Assembly: GCF_013385635.1 (NCBI RefSeq)
Contig: NZ_JACAPR010000015.1
Span: forward strand, 1 to 64,000
Direction: 5' to 3'
Source of the DNA: Pseudomonas gingeri
GTDB lineage: Bacteria > Pseudomonadota > Gammaproteobacteria > Pseudomonadales > Pseudomonadaceae
Length of the DNA stretch: 64,000 nt
The translations under genes and the position numbers were made by a program. This document shows, in pieces, positions 17,501 through 24,775 of this stretch; position 1 is the first letter of the stretch; each line of letters starts with the position of its first letter. Below the pieces are notes generated by a model. It did no database searches and was not told the DNA's origin. It was given only the letters and a program-made list of their open reading frames with translations.

Positions 17501-18049
17501 CTCGACGCGGTGGGCATCAAGTCGTTGACCGCTTATGCCGACAGCAAGGAAAGCTGGTTCAACAAGCTGTATGACAAGGCCCTCAACGTCTATGCGCGGA
17601 TCGAGGCCCAGGGCTACTGCACCAACCCGGTCTGTCACCGGATCACCTTCATGTATGCCTCGCTGTACCGTCACGACACCCTCAACGAGACCCTGCACGA
17701 CAACCTGCACGAACTGTTCGGCGAATCGAATATCCAGACCTTCGAGCACCTGGCGCTGATCTGCCGCAAGGGGCATCTGGTGGACTTCAAGGGCAACGAC
17801 GTCTACATGCCGCATTTCGAGCGGTTGCAGATGCCGATCTGCTTTATCAGCGGCGCCGACAACCAGTGCTACCTGCCGGAAAGCACCGAGAAGACCTACG
17901 AGCGCCTGGTCAAGCTGCACGGCCCCGAGCTGTTCAGCCGCCATGTGGTGCCGGGTTACGGCCATATCGACTGCATGTTCGGCAAGAACGCGGTGGTCGA
18001 TGTGTATCCGCTGATTCTCGAGCACCTGGAGAAGACCGCGCTGGGTTGA
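14597..18049 (+). CDS. GMC oxidoreductase fused to an alpha/beta hydrolase
   Basis: A 1150-residue two-enzyme fusion. Residues about 15-570 are a GMC/cholesterol-oxidase-like flavoprotein: FAD-binding VIVIGSGYGGGIAASRLSRAG, a Cys-rich CNQCGDCVSGCNNKAKNT segment seen in this GMC branch, VVSAGTLGSTEIL, and the C-terminal HPLGGCVMGE and NPLLTISA motifs. A middle domain (about 590-800) of unknown fold links it to an alpha/beta hydrolase (about 810-1150) with GPVMLVHGLGVGSN, a nucleophile elbow VVHCYGATTF in which Cys922 replaces the usual Ser, Asp1088 (ISGADNQ) and His1123 (GYGHID). No signal peptide is evident. The start is the second ATG, eight bases after GAGG; an ATG at 14591 sits too close. 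Substrate unknown; a bulky hydrophobic alcohol or sterol-like ester is a guess from the domains. Confidence 0.85.
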   Translation: MTRISTSISEIKERYDVIVIGSGYGGGIAASRLSRAGKSVCLLERGREIQPGEYPNTMIAATEELQVHDPDGHIGSRTGLFDLHVNAQQNVVVGCGLGGTSLINANVSLEPEPGVFDDPRWPQAVREHRDTLLAEGYARAREMLKPNPYPASGPKLPKLDANRKSADYLQEKAHFYTPPINVTFDKLPNNLNHVGVEQLPCNQCGDCVSGCNNKAKNTTLMNYLPDAWNHGAEIFCQAEVRHLERDGEGWIVHFQYLDSGREKFSAPTLFVKADIVVVSAGTLGSTEILLRSRGMGVPMSGQLGENMSGNGDILGFGHNCEQTINGIGFGAHPAKELQPVGPCITSIIDMRTEGDWRSRMVIEEGSIPGALGRPMVPAMAGFAELIGEATDKGVSAELHYKAREAESFLRGPYYGALHNMQTYLIMSHDNGKGRMVLDDKDQLRIDWPGVGEQENFKLGNDRLHRSTQALGGVWVPNPIWTKLLKHSIVSVHPLGGCVMGEDAAQGVVNHKGQVFSGASGTAVYPGLYVTDGAVIPTSLAVNPLLTISAVSERNMGLLAADRGWVIDYRLPSAPRKPVAPPTLGVQFTETMKGYFSKDFTQPQGTDLALYQAAAKSGEAQNSPIEFTLTITANDLNRMIKEPEHAATLVGTLNAPALSPYPLTASNGVFNLFEQYQEQVGVRHMNYDMKLTAEDGRDYYFSAFKTVPEDNGVLNIWPDTSTLYVTLYRGADKNGAVIGSGVMHIQPADFAKQMTTMKVLNARNERERIEALARFGKFFAGILWESYGGVFAGDIYFNPDAPPRHKRPLDAPVPTVHFFATEDQVQLRLTRYQAGNKGPVMLVHGLGVGSNIFSTDTIQTNLLEYLCKHEYDVWLLDLRVSILLPASKHEWNGDQIAQYDYKAAIAQIRQATGAPDVQCVVHCYGATTFFMSLLAGLEDVRSVVCSQIAADTVVATATGIKAGLHLPGMLDAVGIKSLTAYADSKESWFNKLYDKALNVYARIEAQGYCTNPVCHRITFMYASLYRHDTLNETLHDNLHELFGESNIQTFEHLALICRKGHLVDFKGNDVYMPHFERLQMPICFISGADNQCYLPESTEKTYERLVKLHGPELFSRHVVPGYGHIDCMFGKNAVVDVYPLILEHLEKTALG

Positions 18050-18078
18050 CGGGGCACACGCTCATCAACGCCACACCT

Positions 18079-18160
18079 GTGGGAGCCGGCTTGCCGGCGA
18101 TGGGGCCCGTCGGCCTTGCATCGCCCTCGCGACCGCCATCGCCGGCAAGCCGGCTCCCAC
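18079..18160. repeat. REP inverted pair
   Basis: GTGGGAGCCGGCTTGCCGGC and its reverse complement surround a 38-bp spacer between the GMC fusion gene and the cytochrome gene. Such an intra-operon REP may adjust message stability between the two cistrons. Confidence 0.85.
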
Positions 18161-18208
18161 AAGGATCGTGATCGGCCGGTAAAAAACGGATTTGCAGGGA
18201 AGGGTGAC

Positions 18209-20080
18209 ATGGACAATTACATCCGCTGGTTTCAACGCTTTATCTGGATAGGCATCGTGATGAACATGGTGTTCGCACTGCCTGCCCTGTTCGCTCCGGC
18301 GCTACTGACCTCGGTGGTCGGCCTGCCGCCGGTGCTGTCGGACCCCTGGCTGGAAAACGCCGGCATGCTATTGGTGGGCATCAGCGTGTTCTACATGCCG
18401 TCGGGCTTCAACGCCCGGCGTTTTCCCGTCCACTCCTGGCTGTGCGTGCTGACGCGACTGATCGCCGTGGCGTTCTGGATCTACCTGATCGACACCAGCA
18501 ACCAGGCCTCGGTGTTTTTCCCGATGCTGATGGGCGACCTGAGCATGTTCCTGATCCTGGGAATCCTGCTCTACCTCGGCAGCCCGCCGGCCGAGCGGCC
18601 CTGGGCCCTGCTCGCCAGTGGCTGGCATAGTTGGTGCGATGGCTGGGCCGTGCGCTGGCAGGGCCACGGCTTGCGCGTGGGCCTGCTGGTCACCGTGCTG
18701 GTGCTCGGGTTTATCGGCTACCAGACCTGGTACAACATGCTGCGGGTGGTACCCGAGGAGCAATTCGCCTCCGACGAGGACCACTTCAAGTACGCCGCCA
18801 TCGGCCTGGGGATCGAGGCGCGGATTCCCTACTACCTGTTTGCCGTGCTGCCGCAGATGTGCCCGGAAAAGATGCCCAAGGCCGGCGGCGGCTGGGATTC
18901 GTTCGGCTTCCTCTATGAAAACGGTCGCGACCTGCCCATCGGCATGGCCAAGCGGCAGATCGGCTACCCGACGGTCGAGCCCAACTGCGCCCTGTGCCAT
19001 ACCGGTTCCTACCGCGCGTCGGCGGGCGATGTGGCCAGGCCGATTGCCACGGCTCCGGCCAATACCCTGCAACTGCAGGCCTTCCAGTGGTTCGCCTACG
19101 ATTGCGCCAGCGATCCGAAATTCACCACCGACGCGGTGATGACGGCGATCAACGGCAAGTTCCAGCTGGGTTTCTTCGAGCGCCTGTATAACCGCTACCT
19201 GATCATCCCCATGGCCAAGACCGCGCTGCTCAAGCAGAAGCAGGCCTATGCCTGGCAGAAACTGCGGCCGGCCCAGGGGCCTGGGCGCACCGACACCTTC
19301 AACCCGACCAAGATGGTGGTCTTCGGTTTCCCGGATGACTCGACCATCGGCACCGTCGATCTGCCGCAGATCTGGAACCAGAAACCACGCGAATCGCTCT
19401 ACCTGCACTGGGACGGCAACAACAACGATATCCACGAGCGCAACTACGCCGCTGCCATGGCCGTCGGCGCGACGCCGCAGTCGGTGTTGCCGGCCAGTTT
19501 CAACCGCGTCACCAACTGGCTGCTGGGCACCAAGCCGCCGGCCTGGCCGTTCGCCCTGGACCAGGCGCGGGTTGCCCAGGGCAAGCCGCTGTGGGACAAC
19601 AACTGCGCGGGTTGCCATGAGTTCGGCAAGGCCGACACCGGCCAGGTCACCACCCAAATCGATCAACTGGGCACCGACCCGCATCGCCTGGACTCCTTCA
19701 CCGTGGGCCTGGTGCAGGCGTTCCATGGCTTCAAGAAACCGCCGTTCGACTTCAACGCCTACCGCAAGACCCAGAGCTACAGCAACACTCCCACCGATGG
19801 TGTGTGGATGCGCGCGCCGTACCTGCACAACGGTTCGGTGCCGAGCCTGTGGGATCTGTTGCAGGCCCCGGACAAGCGCCCGGTCACCTTCAGTACCGGC
19901 TCGGATGTCTACGACCCGGTCAAGGTCGGCTTCGTCACCAGCGGCGCGCAGGTCCAGGCGCCGAGCTACTTCAAGTACGACACGCGCCTGGAAGGCAACC
20001 ACAACAGTGGTCACCTGTACGGCACCGAACTGACCGACGCCGAGAAATGGGCGCTGATCGAATTCATGAAGACGTTGTAG
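18209..20080 (+). CDS. Membrane-anchored di-haem cytochrome c
   Basis: A 623-residue protein. The N-terminal ~175 residues contain four or five hydrophobic helices (for example IWIGIVMNMVFALPALFAP, MLMGDLSMFLILGILLYLG and VGLLVTVLVLGFIGYQTW); the rest should be periplasmic. Two haem-binding sites are present: CALCH (Cys260, Cys263, His264) and CAGCH (Cys466, Cys469, His470). The C-terminal half (PYLHNGSVPSLWDLL) resembles di-haem cytochrome c peroxidase/RoxA-type proteins. It is likely an electron acceptor or a haem enzyme working with the upstream flavoprotein; the substrate is unknown. Start: ATG after GGGAAGGGTGAC. Confidence 0.85.
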   Translation: MDNYIRWFQRFIWIGIVMNMVFALPALFAPALLTSVVGLPPVLSDPWLENAGMLLVGISVFYMPSGFNARRFPVHSWLCVLTRLIAVAFWIYLIDTSNQASVFFPMLMGDLSMFLILGILLYLGSPPAERPWALLASGWHSWCDGWAVRWQGHGLRVGLLVTVLVLGFIGYQTWYNMLRVVPEEQFASDEDHFKYAAIGLGIEARIPYYLFAVLPQMCPEKMPKAGGGWDSFGFLYENGRDLPIGMAKRQIGYPTVEPNCALCHTGSYRASAGDVARPIATAPANTLQLQAFQWFAYDCASDPKFTTDAVMTAINGKFQLGFFERLYNRYLIIPMAKTALLKQKQAYAWQKLRPAQGPGRTDTFNPTKMVVFGFPDDSTIGTVDLPQIWNQKPRESLYLHWDGNNNDIHERNYAAAMAVGATPQSVLPASFNRVTNWLLGTKPPAWPFALDQARVAQGKPLWDNNCAGCHEFGKADTGQVTTQIDQLGTDPHRLDSFTVGLVQAFHGFKKPPFDFNAYRKTQSYSNTPTDGVWMRAPYLHNGSVPSLWDLLQAPDKRPVTFSTGSDVYDPVKVGFVTSGAQVQAPSYFKYDTRLEGNHNSGHLYGTELTDAEKWALIEFMKTL

Positions 20081-20090
20081 GGAGAGCGCC

Positions 20091-21335
20091 ATGACCATGC
20101 ATCATTTCGAACACGAACTGGCGAAGATCCGCGTGCGCCTCAGCGGCTTGAAGGCACGGCTGGAACTGTCCTGGAAAAAACTCGTCAGCGAGATCGAGCC
20201 CGAGGAGTTCCAGGCGATCCAACTGCTCCTGCAGCGCGGGCATGACCAGGCCCAGTACGTGCTGGAACACGGCGACTTGCCGACCGACGAGCCCTCGGTG
20301 CCGTGGGAGTTGTCCCATGGCCTGTCGATCTTGCATATGGGCAGTGCCAAGGCGCTGCCGACATCAGAGTCGCAATTGCCAACCCGGGTGCTCAAGGACG
20401 GCACGTTGCTGGGCTGTCGCAAGTGGGAGCTGCTGGACCTGCTGTGGAGCGAGGCGCTGATCAAGTGGATCGAGAACCTGCGGCGTCATGCCACTTTCGC
20501 CACCACGCCGATGGTGATGATGATGGATCGCGAGGTGGTCCTGGCGATTGCCGGCGACTGGGGCACCGGGCCGTTCGACAGCCATGCACCGGCGGTCGCC
20601 GTGGCCAATCAGATGCAGCTGGCCCAGGCCGATTTCACCATTCACCTGGGCGACGTCTACTACGCCGGCACCGGCTCCGAAGAGGACGTCGACATGGCCG
20701 GTTGGCCGATGGGCAAGCACGGCGCGTTCACCCTCAACTCCAACCATGAGATGTACAGCGGTGCCCACGGCTATTTCGCCGAGCTCAAGTCACGTTTCCC
20801 GATGCAGCAGGGCACCAGCTATTTCGCCTTGTACAACGATGACTGGCTGATCGTCGGGCTGGATTCGGCCTATGCCTCCAAGCCGCTCAATCTCTACATG
20901 GACGGCACCCTGAACCCGCAGCAGATCGACTGGATGCAGACGTTGCCCAAGCGCGGCAAACTGATGGTGCTCAGTCATCATCAGGGCTTCGATATCAGCG
21001 GGCACCACCCGAATGACCTGTACAAACAGGTGTGCGCGGCCCTGGGCCGGGTGCCGGACTACTGGTACTGGGGGCATCTGCACAACGGTATCGTCTATGC
21101 CGAGCAGGGCGGGTTGCGGGCGCGCTGTGCCGGGCACGGAGCGATTCCCTATGGCGTGACCAGCGAACTGGTCGGCAATGAACGGGTGCTGTTTTCCGAG
21201 ACGCAGAATGCCGGTGACGATGAATATCCGGAACGGGTGCTCAATGGTTACGCGAGGGTGCGTCTGAGCGGGGAGAACATCATCGAGGAGTTTGTCGGCG
21301 AGGATGGGTCGGTGCGGTGGTCGTCACACGGGTAA
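20091..21335 (+). CDS. Calcineurin-like metallophosphoesterase
   Basis: A 414-residue soluble protein. Residues about 145-345 carry the motif series of metal-dependent phosphoesterases: AIAGDWGTG (GDW replaces the common DxH), IHLGDVYYAG, LNSNHEMY, VLSHHQGF and WGHLHNG. The N-terminal 140 residues are helical and unassigned. It begins ten bases after the cytochrome stop with a GGAGAG site, so it is co-transcribed. No signal peptide is seen, so it probably acts in the cytoplasm. Its substrate (phosphoester, nucleotide or phospholipid head group) cannot be told from sequence. Confidence 0.88.
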   Translation: MTMHHFEHELAKIRVRLSGLKARLELSWKKLVSEIEPEEFQAIQLLLQRGHDQAQYVLEHGDLPTDEPSVPWELSHGLSILHMGSAKALPTSESQLPTRVLKDGTLLGCRKWELLDLLWSEALIKWIENLRRHATFATTPMVMMMDREVVLAIAGDWGTGPFDSHAPAVAVANQMQLAQADFTIHLGDVYYAGTGSEEDVDMAGWPMGKHGAFTLNSNHEMYSGAHGYFAELKSRFPMQQGTSYFALYNDDWLIVGLDSAYASKPLNLYMDGTLNPQQIDWMQTLPKRGKLMVLSHHQGFDISGHHPNDLYKQVCAALGRVPDYWYWGHLHNGIVYAEQGGLRARCAGHGAIPYGVTSELVGNERVLFSETQNAGDDEYPERVLNGYARVRLSGENIIEEFVGEDGSVRWSSHG

Positions 21336-21385
21336 TTCGCTGTTGAGCGCGCTGTGGGCGTGAAACGCGACCTTGTTCTGGGACC

Positions 21386-21752
21386 TTGTAGGAGCTGGCT
21401 TGCCAGCGATGGCGATGCCCGTCGCACCGCCGCTTTCGCGGGCAAGCCCGCTCCCACAGGAGGGTGGCGCACCACGGACTGTCGTCTAGCCCGGGACCTT
21501 GTAGGAGCTGGCTTGCCAGCGATGACGATGCCAGTCGCACCGCCGCTATCGCCAGCAAGCCGGCTCCCACAGGGCGATGTTCCACCACGGACTGTCGTCT
21601 AGCCCGGGACCTTGTAGGAGCTGGCTTGCCAGCGATGACGATGCCAGCCGCACCGCCGCTATCGCCAGCAAGCCGGCTCCCACAGGGCGATGTTCCACCA
21701 CGGACTGTCGTCTAGCCCGGGGTCGTGTGGGAGCGGGCTTGCCCGCGAAGCT
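21386..21752. repeat. Tandem REP array, 113-bp period
   Basis: The marker CTAGCCCGGG recurs at 21486, 21599 and 21712, exactly 113 bp apart. Each unit holds a GTAGGAGCTGGCTTGCCAGC REP and an inverted partner. It fills the space between the phosphoesterase and gbcA, which converge on it. A related array in reverse orientation lies at 24451-24752. Confidence 0.9.
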
Positions 21753-21753
21753 T

Positions 21754-23049
21754 TTAGCCGTGAACGGGCACGCCCTTGAGGTACGGCGCAGGCTCGGCCC
21801 CCAGGTTGCTCAGCAGGCGCTCGCTGTACCAGTCCACGAAGTTGACCACGCCGAACTCGTAGGTCTTCGAGTACGGGCCCGGCTGGTAGGCCGTGGAGTT
21901 GATGCCGCGCTGGTTCTCTTCGGCCAGGCGACGGTCCTGGTCGTTGGTCGCATCCCAGACTTCACGCATGCGCGCCACGTCATAGTCGACACCTTCGACC
22001 GCGTCCTTGTGCACCAGCCATTTGGTGGTGACCATGGTTTCCTGGGCGCTGATCGGCCACACGGTGAACACGATGATGTGGTCGCCCATGCAGTGGTTCC
22101 ACGAGTGCGGCAGGTGCAGGATGCGCATCGAACCCAGGTCCGGGTTCTGGATCCGGCCCATCAGCTTCTTGCAGCCCTGCTTGCCGTCCATGGTCATCGA
22201 CACGGTGCCCTTGAGCAGTGGCATGCGCACGATACGGTTGCGCAGGCCGAAGCTGGCGTGGGCGTAAGGGATCTTCTCGGCTTCCCAGGCCACGGTGCAC
22301 TCGGCCACGTGGTCCTTGAATTTCTGGTCTGCGCGCGGGTCGGTGACGTCGTCCCACTCCAGCAGGGTCTTGAGCAGTTCCGGGTGGGAGCCGCCGCAGT
22401 GGTAGCACTCGCGGTTGTTTTCCAGCACCAGCTTCCAGTTGGCCTTTTCCATCAAGGTGGTTTGCACCGCCACCTTGGTGTTCTCCATGTCGTAGGGTTC
22501 CATGTAGTGGTTCAGGGTCGCCAGGAACTCATCGATCGGCGGCGGGTTTTCCGCCAGGCTGATAAAGATGTAGCCGCCGGAAGCCTTCACGTGCACGGGC
22601 TTGAGGCCGTATTGTTTCATGTCGAAGTCGGCGCCCATCTCGGTGCCGGCGAACAGCAGGCGGCCGTCCAGCTCGTAGGTCCACTGGTGGTAGTGGCAGA
22701 CCAGTTTGGCGACCTTGCCCTTGTCGCTGGTGCACAGGCGTGAACCGCGGTGGCGGCAGACGTTGTGGAAGGCGTGGACCACGCCATCGGCACCGCGGAT
22801 CACGATGATCGGGTTCTTGCCGATCTGCAGGGTCATGTAATTGCCCTTGGCCGGGATCTCGCAGGTCATGCCGGCGATCAACCATTCTTTCTGGAAGATT
22901 TCCTGCATATCGATTTCGAACAGCCGCTCATCGGAGTAGAACGGTTGCGGCAGGGAAAAAGTCCGCTCGCGCTCTTGCAGCATTTTCGCGGTGGCCTTGC
23001 GTGCGGGTTCCAGCGGATCGCCCAGGCTCAGGGTTGCGGTGACGTCCAT
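21754..23049 (-). CDS. gbcA: Glycine betaine demethylating oxygenase GbcA
   Basis: A 431-residue Rieske non-haem iron oxygenase. With GbcB it removes one methyl group from glycine betaine, giving dimethylglycine and formaldehyde. The Rieske site is NVCRHRGSRLC ... VCHYHQW (CxH-x17-CxxH), and the mononuclear iron region includes ENNRECYHCGGSHPEL. Length and sequence agree with P. aeruginosa GbcA as I recall it. The start follows GAGGACTAAATCG; in-frame ATGs further upstream lack a site. It is divergent from gbcB, sharing a 284-bp control region. Confidence 0.95.
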   Translation of the reverse strand: MDVTATLSLGDPLEPARKATAKMLQERERTFSLPQPFYSDERLFEIDMQEIFQKEWLIAGMTCEIPAKGNYMTLQIGKNPIIVIRGADGVVHAFHNVCRHRGSRLCTSDKGKVAKLVCHYHQWTYELDGRLLFAGTEMGADFDMKQYGLKPVHVKASGGYIFISLAENPPPIDEFLATLNHYMEPYDMENTKVAVQTTLMEKANWKLVLENNRECYHCGGSHPELLKTLLEWDDVTDPRADQKFKDHVAECTVAWEAEKIPYAHASFGLRNRIVRMPLLKGTVSMTMDGKQGCKKLMGRIQNPDLGSMRILHLPHSWNHCMGDHIIVFTVWPISAQETMVTTKWLVHKDAVEGVDYDVARMREVWDATNDQDRRLAEENQRGINSTAYQPGPYSKTYEFGVVNFVDWYSERLLSNLGAEPAPYLKGVPVHG

Positions 23050-23231
23050 CGATTTAGTCCTCATGGCCATGCGGTGTGGCCGGCGAATAGTGGCTGATAC
23101 GGTTAGCACGCAAGTACGGAAATACAGTGGATCATTTGCGATGGAGTGTGGGGCTGGCAGCGACACGAACCTTATCCATGGGCGACATGGCCGAATCCGT
23201 TCCCGACGCCCAACCCCCGGTCGTTGGGGGC

Positions 23232-23276
23232 TGGTCGCGATAAGCATGCCAATGTCGCGGATAGGTAAATGGTCGC
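23232..23276. promoter_or_regulatory. Candidate AraC-type (GbdR-like) binding repeats
   Basis: TGGTCGCGATAA at 23232, TGTCGCGGATAG at 23253 and TGGTCGCC at 23270 repeat the core T(G)GTCGC at about two-turn spacing (21 and 17 bp) in the divergent gbcA-gbcB region. Direct repeats at this spacing suit an AraC-family regulator, and gbcAB are known GbdR targets in P. aeruginosa. That this is the GbdR site is inference. Confidence 0.4.
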
Positions 23277-23333
23277 CCCGGCGCTTGCGCAGAATCGCCA
23301 ACATAGAGCCGACAGTCGGCGGTGGAGAACAAT

Positions 23334-24434
23334 ATGTCGAACAACTTCCTCAATCCGGTAACCACCCAGACCTGGGCCAATGGTCGGCATATCGTGCGCT
23401 GCGTGAAGGTCATCCAGGAAACCTGGGATGTGCGTACCTTCTGCTTCATGGCCGACCAGCCGATCATGTTCTTCTTCAAGCCGGGGCAGTTCGTCACCCT
23501 GGAGCTGGAAATCGAAGGGCAGCCGATCATGCGCTCCTACACCATTTCCAGCTCGCCATCGGTGCCCTACAGCTTTTCCGTGACCATCAAGCGCGTGCCG
23601 GGAGGCAAGGTTTCCAACTGGTTGCATGACACCCTGCACGAAGGCCAGGAGTTGGCGGTGCACGGGCCGGTCGGGCTGTTCAACGCCATCGATTTCCCCA
23701 GCCCCAAGGTGCTGTACCTGAGCGGCGGCGTCGGTATCACCCCGGTGATGTCCATGGCTCGCTGGTTCTACGACACCAACGGCAACGTCGATATGGTGTT
23801 TATCCACAGCGCCCGTTCGCCCAAGGACATCATCTATCACCGCGAGCTGGAACATATGGCGTCGCGGATCGACAACTTCAGCCTGCACCTGATCTGTGAA
23901 AAGCATGGCCTGGGCGAGCCTTGGGCCGGTTATCGCGGCTACCTGAACCACAAGATGCTGGAACTGATGACACCGGATTTCCTTGAGCGCGAAGTGTTCT
24001 GCTGCGGTCCGACGCCGTACATGAACGCGGTCAAACGCCTGCTGGAAGCGGCCGGGTTCGACATGAGCCGCTACCACGAGGAATCCTTCGGTGCGACGCC
24101 GCCTGAGGCCCGCGCCGATGCGGTGGAGCAGGCCGAACAGGCTGCCGAGGCCCCGGAAGTGGATGCCGCTGATCTGCACCAGGTGGAATTCACCGCCACC
24201 GGCAAGAGCATCCGCGTGGCCCCGGGCGAAACCGTGCACGCGGCGGCGGCCAAGCTTGGCCTGATGATTCCCAAGGCCTGTGGCATGGGCATCTGCGGAA
24301 CCTGCAAGGTGCTCAAGCTGGGCGGGGAAGTGGAGATGGACCACAACGGCGGGATCACCGACGACGACGTGGCCGAGGGTTATATCCTGTCGTGCTGCAG
24401 CGTGCCGAAGGGTGATGTGCGGATCGAGTACTGA
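23334..24434 (+). CDS. gbcB: Glycine betaine demethylase reductase GbcB
   Basis: A 366-residue flavodoxin-reductase-type electron donor for GbcA. An FAD domain (MRSYTISSSP at about residue 63-72) is followed by an NAD(P) domain (YLSGGVGITPVMSMARW; VFCCGPTPYMNAV) and a C-terminal plant-type 2Fe-2S ferredoxin (CGMGICGTCKVLKLGG with a later SCCS). An Ala/Glu-rich linker at about 260-280 joins the last two. The ATG at 23334 follows GGTGGAGAACAAT; the annotated frame begins four codons earlier at a GTG with no better site. Confidence 0.94.
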   Translation: MSNNFLNPVTTQTWANGRHIVRCVKVIQETWDVRTFCFMADQPIMFFFKPGQFVTLELEIEGQPIMRSYTISSSPSVPYSFSVTIKRVPGGKVSNWLHDTLHEGQELAVHGPVGLFNAIDFPSPKVLYLSGGVGITPVMSMARWFYDTNGNVDMVFIHSARSPKDIIYHRELEHMASRIDNFSLHLICEKHGLGEPWAGYRGYLNHKMLELMTPDFLEREVFCCGPTPYMNAVKRLLEAAGFDMSRYHEESFGATPPEARADAVEQAEQAAEAPEVDAADLHQVEFTATGKSIRVAPGETVHAAAAKLGLMIPKACGMGICGTCKVLKLGGEVEMDHNGGITDDDVAEGYILSCCSVPKGDVRIEY

Positions 24435-24450
24435 TCGCACACCGCGGCGC

Positions 24451-24752
24451 TTCTTTCGCGGGCAAGCCCGCTCCCACAAGACCGGTGTCAAGCCTGGGAC
24501 CTTGTGGGAGCGGGCTTGCCCGCGAAAGCGGCGGAGTGGCTGGCATCGTCATCGCTGGCAAGCCAGCTCCTACAAGGTCCCGGGCTAGACGACAGTCCGT
24601 GGTGCACCCCCTCCTGTGGGAGCGGGCTTGCCCGCGAAAGCGGCGGGGCGGCTGGCATCGTCATCGCTGGCAAGCCAGCTCCTACAAGGTCCCAGGCTAG
24701 ACGACAGTCCGTGGTGCGCCCCCTCCTGTGGGAACGGGCTTGCCCGCGAAGG
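24451..24752. repeat. Tandem REP array, ~112-bp period, inverse of the array at 21.4 kb
   Basis: GGCTAGACGACAGTCCGTGG recurs twice (112-bp spacing) with REPs in both orientations. This is the reverse complement of the unit in 21386-21752, so near-identical arrays in inverted orientation flank gbcA-gbcB. It fills the space between gbcB and the chemoreceptor gene. Confidence 0.88.
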
Positions 24753-24775
24753 CAGCGCCGCTCTCTCGGGGTTTT

